Positions 45,301-51,215 of a DNA stretch of 64,000 nt are shown one piece after another. Each line of letters begins with the position of its first letter. Positions within the stretch are counted from its first letter, which is position 1. The translations under genes and the position numbers were made by a program. The notes below the pieces were generated by a model that made no database searches, was not told the origin of the DNA, and saw only the letters and a program-made list of their open reading frames with translations. The stretch comes from Mesostigma viride (lineage: Eukaryota > Streptophyta > Mesostigmatophyceae > Mesostigmatales > Mesostigmataceae): contig RPFO01000702.1 of assembly GCA_009746045.1 (NCBI GenBank), forward strand, positions 810,001 through 874,000, written 5' to 3'.

Positions 45301-45792
45301 GTTAAAGGGCCAAATATAATGCTTGGTTATATAAAGCCTGAGAATCCAGGTGTAATAGAAGCACCATTTGTGGAAAGATTAGGTAATAATTGGTATGATA
45401 CTGGGGATATAGCAACTATTGACCAGGACGGTTATCTAACAATTTTAGGGAGGGAAAAACGGTTTGCTAACATTTCCGGAGAAATGGTTTCATTTGCTAT
45501 TTTAGAAGAATTAATAAACAAAATAAAAGGTAATGAGTCGCTGAGTGCAGCTATTTCTGTCCTGGATGGTAATAACGAGGAGCAGATTATGTTATTTACT
45601 ACGATTAAGGATCTAACGAGGGCAGAAATTGTTAACAAGGCTAAAGAATTAGGATTTTCAGAACTATATATTCCCCAAATTATAGTATTTATTAAAGAAA
45701 TTCCAATATTGGTAAGTGGAAAAATTGATTATTTAAAAGTAAGTGAGCTTGGTCAGGAATATATGCAGAAAAATTTACCAAGCATGAAATAA
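42307..45792 (+). CDS. aas: Lysophospholipid transporter / acyltransferase / acyl-ACP synthetase fusion (LplT-Aas)
   Basis: A 1161-residue inner-membrane enzyme for remodelling phospholipids. Part 1 (about 1-410) is a 12-helix MFS flippase like LplT (FIVQFCGCLNDSVLKNALIIL). Part 2 (about 440-630) is a PlsC acyltransferase with H469XXXXD474 (NHLSYIDP) and FPEGRIS. Part 3 (about 640-1150) is an AMP-forming acyl-ACP synthetase with LFTSGTEGKPKAVALSHRN (about 812-830), ETYGATEASP and YDTGDIATIDQDGYLTILGREKR. E. coli encodes LplT and Aas separately; here all three activities are in one chain. It would import lysophospholipids (for instance host-derived) and re-acylate them. It has its own promoter and ribosome site. 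Confidence 0.93.
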   Translation: MDSNQLYLFKDRRFLPIFIVQFCGCLNDSVLKNALIILITFKIANSLTIAPYMLVMLANVLFIAPFVLFASLAGQIADRYERTIIVKIIKSAEIGIVFLSAYGFYSVNLVVLFVALTLMGIHSTFFGPIKYSVLPDQLKKQELLGANGHIEAGTFMSIMLGTIIGGVYNFESKLVIGFAVVVSFIGFIASFFMPASGNTNPNIRINLNIINENINIVKYAYSKNKVYLAILGISWFWFIGAAILAQIPLLARDTLGADESVANLFLVVFSVGVGVGAFVCNRILANNITTKYVFISAVGISIFCIDLYFATHIAEISYSPEHLKSIYDFLSKLHYWRILFDLFCLSAIGGFYVVPLFAVMQYFSSPAHRSRVVAANNLINSFFMAGSTAILSLLFYMKFSIPSVILTISILNFIVALHIYKLIPNSKIISLKMLQAIFRLIFSLFYQVEVKGMENYRKAGKKAVIIANHLSYIDPILIATYIPENIQFAINLGVSKEWWVRPFLKLARTYPIDPNNPMAIKSLIEEVKKNKKIAIFPEGRISLTGALMKVYEGPAMIADKANATILPIRVHGTEFTCFSKIRKTLKTRFSLRRKITITILPPVKVNPLGNLSSRDRRKYISQALYDIMRDMMFESSDYKETLFQSLINSAKLFGMNTKILEDIEGNKTTYKSMILKSFVLSSLIEKQTEAGEKVGLMLPNMVDSIISLFAMQAMGRIPAIINFTVGINHIISTCNTATIKIIYTSQKFVKTAGLEELIDSLLKQGIKLIYLEDLKANITPLLKIKATIGSIFPELYYEYICPKRDDKLPAVILFTSGTEGKPKAVALSHRNIQSNRCQILSIIDFNPHDLAFNPLQLFHSFGYTTSIIMLLGGVKTFLYPSPLHHRIIPEVIYDVGATIMFGTDSFLAAYASSAHPYDFYSMRYVIAGAEKLKEETRQIWLDKFGIRILETYGATEASPAIAVNTPMHYKAGSVGRFLPKIEYFFKPLKNIENGGRLCVKGPNIMLGYIKPENPGVIEAPFVERLGNNWYDTGDIATIDQDGYLTILGREKRFANISGEMVSFAILEELINKIKGNESLSAAISVLDGNNEEQIMLFTTIKDLTRAEIVNKAKELGFSELYIPQIIVFIKEIPILVSGKIDYLKVSELGQEYMQKNLPSMK

Positions 45793-46021
45793 TAGAAACC
45801 AGAGAAGTTTTAGGTAATGAACAATTAAAAAATAGGTCGGGTGAGCTTGCCAGAAACAAGCAAGGTGGATTATTAACAGAAATAGAGTTCAGTTCGGAAA
45901 GAGGCAAATAAATTATCATCCTCCACTTACTTAAGATCAATAGGTAATTATGATATTAAAATTGTTGGTAAAAGATTAGTTAATATCCTTAATAACATCC
46001 ATACAAAAAGATTGATAAATT
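45793..46021 (+). other. 229-base spacer with an orphan coding-like stretch
   Basis: A plus-strand frame, open from inside the end of the aas gene to a TAA at 45909-45911, reads about 50 codons of protein-like composition (for example NEQLKNRSGELARNKQ) but has no start codon. It may be the tail of a decayed gene. Nothing else was recognised before the M16 protease gene. Confidence 0.3.
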
Positions 46022-47281
46022 ATGAGTTTTCAAAATAGCAAACTATCTAACGGCATAAATGTTGTAACGTTTAATATGCCGCATGTAAGCTCAGTTTCAA
46101 TAAATATTATCGTTAAAGTTGGTAGTAGGTATGAATCGAGGCAAGAATCTGGGATTTCTCACTTTCTGGAGCATATGGCATTTAAAGGTACAAAAACTCG
46201 GAGTGCTGAAGAAATAGCGAAGGAATTTGATATAATAGGCGGCTATTTTAATGCTTACACTAGCCGTGAGCATACAGTCTATTATAGCAAAGTTTTAAGT
46301 GAAAATTTTGATCAAGCACTTGAAATACTTGCTGATATTTTACAAAATTCATTATTCGCTAAGGCCGATATAGAGAAGGAATTAAGCGTTATCATGCAGG
46401 AAATGGCAAGTGTTAATGATAATCCCGATGAGCTGGTTTATGAAAAGTTCTACTCATTAGCGTTTGAAGGGCAACCAATTGGTAAGTCTATACTGGGTGA
46501 TGCAAAAAATTTAGCTAAATTCCAAAAAGAAGATTTTTTAAATTTTTTAGGAAAATATTATACTGCTGAAAATATCTATATTTCAGTAGCAGGTAATATT
46601 TCTCATGATAAAGTAATAAATTTGGCGGAAAAGTACTTTTTATTAGTAAGATCTTCATTAAGTTTGCCTAAAATAGCTCCAGCTAAGTATAAAGGTGGTT
46701 TTGTCCATACAAAGAAAATTCTTGAACAAACATCAATTGCGCTTGGATTTGAAAGTGTTCCATATTCTAATATAGCTGAATTTTATTATGCTCAGATTTT
46801 ATCTGTTATTTTCGGCGGTAGTCTTTCTTCAAGATTATTCCAAAGGATAAGGGAAACTCTTGGGCTAGTTTACTCAGTTGGTAGTTTTAACAGCTCATAT
46901 TATGATAGTGGAATATTTAGCATTTATGCTGGCAGCGACCATCAAAATGTAGAAAAGTTACTTACTAATTTAATAATTGAAATAAATAAAATTCGAGAAC
47001 ACATTTCAGAAGAGGAATTACAAAGAGCTAAATCGCAAATTAAAACGAGCATTTTAATGGCAGAAGAACGTCCTGAATATAAATCGGAAGAAATTGGTAA
47101 AAATTTTGCTCTTTTTGGAAAATATTTTTCTACTGATGAAGTGCTAAACGTAATAATGAATATAAACACGCGTAATTTAACTGAATGTGCTGAGAAAATT
47201 TTTGCTTCAAAGCCGACCTTATCGATTGTTGGGGAGAGGCCAGAAAGTTTTAATTTTAATCTGTTTAAATTATCCAATTGA
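46022..47281 (+). CDS. M16 family zinc metallopeptidase (MPP-like)
   Basis: A 419-residue pitrilysin-family peptidase. The inverted zinc motif is intact as H47-F-L-E50-H51 (SHFLEHMAFKGT), with the downstream third ligand Glu in the ELSVIMQEMASVNDNPDE helix. The flexible Gly-rich YSVGSFNSSYYDSG segment and the second M16 domain (about 220-410, including RLFQRIRETLGLVYSVGS) are present. It resembles mitochondrial processing peptidase beta and bacterial PqqL/YmxG-type proteins. In Rickettsiales it is a cytosolic or periplasmic peptidase of unknown substrate, and no signal peptide is visible. It stands alone on plus. Confidence 0.92.
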   Translation: MSFQNSKLSNGINVVTFNMPHVSSVSINIIVKVGSRYESRQESGISHFLEHMAFKGTKTRSAEEIAKEFDIIGGYFNAYTSREHTVYYSKVLSENFDQALEILADILQNSLFAKADIEKELSVIMQEMASVNDNPDELVYEKFYSLAFEGQPIGKSILGDAKNLAKFQKEDFLNFLGKYYTAENIYISVAGNISHDKVINLAEKYFLLVRSSLSLPKIAPAKYKGGFVHTKKILEQTSIALGFESVPYSNIAEFYYAQILSVIFGGSLSSRLFQRIRETLGLVYSVGSFNSSYYDSGIFSIYAGSDHQNVEKLLTNLIIEINKIREHISEEELQRAKSQIKTSILMAEERPEYKSEEIGKNFALFGKYFSTDEVLNVIMNINTRNLTECAEKIFASKPTLSIVGERPESFNFNLFKLSN

Positions 47282-47399
47282 ATTAGGATTAAAATGAAAT
47301 GGCTGTATGGTTAAGCTTTAAAAAAGCTTGCTCAAAAAAGTATAACCACTATAAAATAGTTATTTCCTAATCCATGCTCAATTCTAATATTTAAAACTA

Positions 47400-48119
47400 A
47401 TGAAGGAAAAAATTTATACCGGCTCAAGTAAAACTCTTTATCAAGCTGATGAAGATTACGCCCTTATTATGTCATTTAATGATACTTTAAAACTGCAAGA
47501 TAAAAGCTCAATAGTAATATCGGGTAAAGGGGCTATTAACAACAGCATTTCTGCGTTTTTAATGCAGAAACTAGAATTGATAGGTGTAGAAACCCATTTT
47601 ATTCAAAAAAATAATATGCGTCAGCAATTAATACAATTCGTAGATGTGTATCCTGTTCAAGTTCATGTATCTTCTTTAGCTTCGGGTAGATATGTTACGG
47701 ATTTCGGTATGGAAGATGGCTTTGTTTTTGATTCCCCTATCATAGATTTTAGAGTAAAGAACGGCGATTTAAACTACCCTATTATTAATGAGCATCAGAT
47801 ATATAGTTTTTCTTGGTTAAGTAAAAAAGAAATAAAGAATTTAAAAAAAGTAGCTATTAGGGTACACGATTTCCTTACGGGTTTTTTTGCCGGTATCGGT
47901 ATAAGGTTGGTTGATATAAAATTAGAATTTGGCAGAGTTTTCAATGGTGAAGACTATATAATAATGCTAACTGATGAAATTTCCCCGGATACTTGCAAAT
48001 TATGGGATATGTATAATAATCAAAAGCTCTGTTATGAAATAGCAGAAACTAATCCTGACGATGTGATTAATGCTTATCAGGAAGTTTTGAAAAGGCTGAA
48101 TATTAAAACAGATGTGTAA
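47400..48119 (+). CDS. purC: PurC-like (SAICAR synthetase) protein, divergent
   Basis: A 239-residue protein of the SAICAR synthetase fold. Family landmarks present are SGKGAINNSISAFL (about 41-54), PIINEHQIYSFSWLSKKE, KLEFGRVFN and TDEISPDTCKLWDM. Two conserved regions are altered. The N-terminal GKAK of the nucleotide loop reads GSSK (8-11). The substrate-binding VRNxAAGS segment reads VSSLASGR (90-97), so the Arg and Asn expected to contact CAIR/aspartate are Ser-Ser. No other purine gene is in the window, and Rickettsiaceae generally lack de novo purine synthesis. Either the enzyme has changed role or it works on an imported intermediate. The gene name reflects homology, not proven activity. 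Confidence 0.85.
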   Translation: MKEKIYTGSSKTLYQADEDYALIMSFNDTLKLQDKSSIVISGKGAINNSISAFLMQKLELIGVETHFIQKNNMRQQLIQFVDVYPVQVHVSSLASGRYVTDFGMEDGFVFDSPIIDFRVKNGDLNYPIINEHQIYSFSWLSKKEIKNLKKVAIRVHDFLTGFFAGIGIRLVDIKLEFGRVFNGEDYIIMLTDEISPDTCKLWDMYNNQKLCYEIAETNPDDVINAYQEVLKRLNIKTDV

Positions 48120-48156
48120 ATGGTCAATTTGCATTTTCTGATATAAGGTCATAGAC

Positions 48157-48810
48157 ATGGATAAATCGGTAAAATTATATATATTTTTCTGCAGTTTATT
48201 TTGTACTGTCGTTATTACAGGTAATTTGATTTTCCAAAAATTTGTTACAGTTAATATCTTGTCCTTAGAATTTGAACTCTCTGTTGGTGTTCTCTTATAT
48301 CCAGTTACTTTTCTAATTTCTGATTTAACTGCCGAGTTCTATGGTAATAAATACGCAAACCACATGATAAAAATGTCAGTTTTATGCAGTTTTATCGTTA
48401 TGGGGCTAATTATGATAGGCGATTATTTTCCGGCAACATCTTGGTCAAATGTCGATGATAGTAGTTTTCATAAGATGTTTAGTGTATATGGCATAGCTTC
48501 AATTGCTTCAGTAGTTGCTACTTTTTTTGCTCAGCTATTGGATGTTAAAGTTTATTCTTATTTAAAAACTTTGACTGATTCAAAGCATTTATGGTTACGA
48601 AATAATCTCAGTACAATACTTGCGCAAATATTAGATACGATATTAGTATTAACTATACTTTGTTTAGCCGGTATTTTAGCTTGGGAAAATTACTACAAGG
48701 TAGCAACCAATTCAATTGTTTTTAAAGTAATAGCAGCTCTTGCAGATACACCTTTTTGTTATTTGGGACATTACCTAATTAGAAAGTTTATTATAAAGCC
48801 AAAAGTTTAG
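48157..48810 (+). CDS. yhhQ: Queuosine-precursor transporter (VUT/YhhQ family)
   Basis: A 217-residue inner-membrane protein with six hydrophobic segments, of the VUT_1 family (E. coli YhhQ imports preQ0/preQ1; other members import queuine or queuosine). The characteristic segments are VTVNILSLEFELSVGVLLYPVTFLISDLTAEFYGNKYA (about 31-68, with the conserved PxTFLxSDLxAExYG motif), WLRNNLSTILAQILDTILVL (RxxxSxxxxQxxDT-like) and a final helix with ALADTPFCYLGHYLIRK. It lies 37 bases after the PurC-like gene, so the two may be co-transcribed. It would supply the base for tRNA queuosine modification in an organism unable to make it de novo (inferred). Confidence 0.92.
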   Translation: MDKSVKLYIFFCSLFCTVVITGNLIFQKFVTVNILSLEFELSVGVLLYPVTFLISDLTAEFYGNKYANHMIKMSVLCSFIVMGLIMIGDYFPATSWSNVDDSSFHKMFSVYGIASIASVVATFFAQLLDVKVYSYLKTLTDSKHLWLRNNLSTILAQILDTILVLTILCLAGILAWENYYKVATNSIVFKVIAALADTPFCYLGHYLIRKFIIKPKV

Positions 48811-48864
48811 ATTCTAGCATTTATACAGTTAATAACCTAACAATTGATATGAAACATAAATTAT

Positions 48865-49497
48865 ATGACAAATAGTATAGAATATGTTAACCCTGATGTA
48901 GTTTATCCAATTGAAAATTGGTATAGAACATGTTTTTTAAAAAATATTATAACCAATCCCCAAATTATAGTGGGTGATTATACCTATTATGATGATGCAC
49001 AGGACGTGTATAATTTTGAAAAGAATGTAGTATATCTTTTTGATTTCATTGGCGATAGGCTAATAATCGGCAAGTTTTGTCAAATTGCTAGCGGCGCACG
49101 TTTTATAATGAATGGCGCAAACCACGCAATGAACGGTATTTCTACTTATCCTTTTGAAGTTTTTGGCAAAGGTTGGAGTAATGTTCCAAGTAATGATTTA
49201 AACAAAGGTGATACGGTAATCGGTAACGATGTATGGATTGGTAATTCAGCTACTATTATGCCTGGGGTTAAAATCGGCCATGGCGCTATTATCGGCACTA
49301 ACGCTTTAGTTACGAAAGATGTTGCTCCTTATACAATAGTAGGCGGTAACCCAGGAAAATTAATAAGAAGTAGATTCGAGCAAAAAACTATAGATTTTCT
49401 TTTAGAACTTGCCTGGTGGGATTGGCCTATAGAAAAAATTACTAAATACGTAAATGCTATTGCTAGCGGAAATTTAGAAACCTTGAGAGCTCTATAA
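48865..49497 (+). CDS. Hexapeptide-repeat acetyltransferase, Vat/CatB (xenobiotic acetyltransferase) type
   Basis: A 210-residue left-handed beta-helix acetyltransferase acting as a trimer. Motifs are NWYRTCFLKN near the N-terminus, IGKFCQIASGARFIMNGANHAMNGISTYPF with the catalytic His, TVIGNDVWIGNSATIMPGVKIGHGAIIGTNALVTKDVAPYTIVGGNPGKLIR (hexapeptide turns), and the C-terminal ELAWWDWPIEKI. This layout is that of streptogramin A acetyltransferases (Vat) and type B chloramphenicol acetyltransferases. Many chromosomal relatives have no proven drug activity, so resistance should not be assumed. It is followed by a strong terminator. Confidence 0.9.
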   Translation: MTNSIEYVNPDVVYPIENWYRTCFLKNIITNPQIIVGDYTYYDDAQDVYNFEKNVVYLFDFIGDRLIIGKFCQIASGARFIMNGANHAMNGISTYPFEVFGKGWSNVPSNDLNKGDTVIGNDVWIGNSATIMPGVKIGHGAIIGTNALVTKDVAPYTIVGGNPGKLIRSRFEQKTIDFLLELAWWDWPIEKITKYVNAIASGNLETLRAL

Positions 49498-49499
49498 AG

Positions 49500-49529
49500 A
49501 AATACAATTACTAATGTAGTTGTATTTTT
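49500..49529 (+). terminator. Rho-independent terminator after the acetyltransferase gene
   Basis: A 12-pair stem, AAATACAATTAC (49500-49511) with GTAGTTGTATTT (49516-49527), including one T-G pair, and a four-base loop, then further T. It starts three bases after the stop codon. Confidence 0.7.
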
Positions 49530-49625
49530 CCTAGAAATGTGTTAATAAAGAACGCTGATTTTGCGCCAAAAAATTATTCCAATTTCAGAAGCAAAAATTA
49601 TAAAAGTTTATCGAATAAAATAATT

Positions 49626-50879
49626 ATGCCTACAGCAGAAAAAAATAGAATTATTTCATTTTTAATATGGTTATTGATAACAATTTTTTATTGCTATCAG
49701 TGTGTATTACGTTCATTACCTAATATTATTCGCCATGATGTAATGTCAAATTTTAATATTGGTGCTAGTGAATTTGGTTCTTTTTCTGGTCTTTATTATA
49801 TAGGTTATGTTTTTCTCCATATTCCAATAGGGATAGCAATTAGCAGAATTGGAGCAAGGGCTATATTGCCTATATGCATAGCTCTAACTGCTATAGGTCT
49901 GTTGCCGTTAATTTATCCTATGGGTTGGGATAGTGCCTTAATCGGGCGAGTTCTTACGGGAATAGGTTCTTCTGCCGCAGCTGTTGGAGCGCTGCAGATA
50001 TTTAGAATTATATATCCTGCAAAATTTGCCAGAATGTTAGGGTTGATGGTTTCGGTAGGACTAATTGTAGCAGTATATGTTGGAAATCTAATTGTACCCG
50101 TTATTGTGTCAGTTGGGCTTGAGGCTACTTTGAAGGTATTACTATATTCCGGCCTAATACTTGCCATCCTTACCTATTACATCATGCCAAAATCAACAGA
50201 GGAAAAATCAGAGCGTAATCTTATTTCAGATGTTAAATCAGTAATTTGTAATTATAAATTATTACTTACCAGTTTTTTTGCCGGGTTAATGGTCGGTCCT
50301 ATGGAAGGCTTTGCTGACGCTTGGGGCAGTGCGTTTTTAATAAATATCTATGCTATTGATAAAGTATATGCTGATTTCTTGATTTTATCTATATTACTTG
50401 GAATGAGCGCAGGCTGCGTTATATTACCTTATGTAGCTGATAAAACAGGTTATTATTTTGGGGTGACAATTACTTCCGGAATAGGTTTAATTATATGCTT
50501 TTATTATATACTAAGCGGGATTGCTAGTGTTGGCATCCTAGACTACGTTTGTATTGTTATTGGCGTTTTCTCTGCTTATCAGGTAGTTATGCTTGCTAAA
50601 ATATCTACTTTTGTTTCCGAAGAGAGAAGCGGTTTAGCCGGAGCTGTTGCTAACATGATTATTATGGCGTTTGGATGGTTTTTCCATAATTCGATAGGGC
50701 TATCGTTAGATAATTTATGGGACGGAACAATGGCTGACGGTGTAAGACAATATAGTAATGATGCTTTCATAAAAAGCATTTCAATTATTCCAAGTGCAAT
50801 AATTGTTTCTATAATTGGTTTATCAGCCATAGCAATCACAACTATAATAAAAGCACGGGCCCTGAAGAAAGCAAATTAG
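49626..50879 (+). CDS. MFS transporter
   Basis: A 12-helix major facilitator carrier of about 417 residues from the ATG at 49626 (MPTAEKNRII). A GTG at 49539 adds 29 non-conserved residues overlapping the terminator region. Helix 1 reads FLIWLLITIFYCYQCVLRSLPNII. The loop after helix 2 gives IPIGIAISRIGARAILP, matching the MFS motif GxxxDRxGRR loosely, and helix 4 shows LIGRVLTGIGSSAAAVGAL. Such Rickettsiaceae carriers usually import host metabolites, but no substrate motif is recognisable. It belongs to the organic solute group rather than the drug-exporter group because it has 12 helices and no antiporter motif C. Confidence 0.85.
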   Translation: MPTAEKNRIISFLIWLLITIFYCYQCVLRSLPNIIRHDVMSNFNIGASEFGSFSGLYYIGYVFLHIPIGIAISRIGARAILPICIALTAIGLLPLIYPMGWDSALIGRVLTGIGSSAAAVGALQIFRIIYPAKFARMLGLMVSVGLIVAVYVGNLIVPVIVSVGLEATLKVLLYSGLILAILTYYIMPKSTEEKSERNLISDVKSVICNYKLLLTSFFAGLMVGPMEGFADAWGSAFLINIYAIDKVYADFLILSILLGMSAGCVILPYVADKTGYYFGVTITSGIGLIICFYYILSGIASVGILDYVCIVIGVFSAYQVVMLAKISTFVSEERSGLAGAVANMIIMAFGWFFHNSIGLSLDNLWDGTMADGVRQYSNDAFIKSISIIPSAIIVSIIGLSAIAITTIIKARALKKAN

Positions 50880-51215
50880 GAAATCTGTTTAATCTGATTC
50901 TCAATGTTAAAATTTTTGTTAAAGATTGCCTTCTTTAATATCTTTGAACATATTTGATATTATAAGGCCTTTTCTCCTGTTTTTCTAAAAATTTCTGTGT
51001 ATTTGGCAATTGCTTTGCCACCCTACTATAGCATCGTTGCGACAACTGCTATTGAATTGAATTGGTTTTACAACTAATAATTTTAATTTACATCAACTTA
51101 CTGCCATACTAAAAGTCGTTATATTCTTTAATAACTCAAGACTGACTGAATTAGGTTAGTGTTCTAAGCGTTAAAGAGGATAATTTTTGATCACAACTAT
51201 TTAAGAAGGACCAGC
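50880..51215. other. 336-base intergenic region upstream of the VirB4-like gene
   Basis: I looked for a virB3-size gene, which often precedes virB4, and found none in any frame. No consensus promoter with good spacing or terminator was fixed. A Shine-Dalgarno AAGGA sits at 51206-51210 before the GTG start of the next gene. Confidence 0.5.

Noticed and set aside
45692-45940. An 82-codon minus-strand frame near the aas 3' end
   Set aside because: Antisense to the acyl-ACP synthetase C-terminus and without a recognisable motif. The opposite strand has a better coding appearance.
49539-49625. Extended GTG start of the MFS carrier
   Set aside because: It would begin just after the terminator hairpin and add a non-conserved hydrophilic extension. 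The ATG at 49626 fits the family better.
50880-51215. A virB3 gene before the VirB4-like gene
   Set aside because: All frames are closed or lack the short hydrophobic VirB3 profile.
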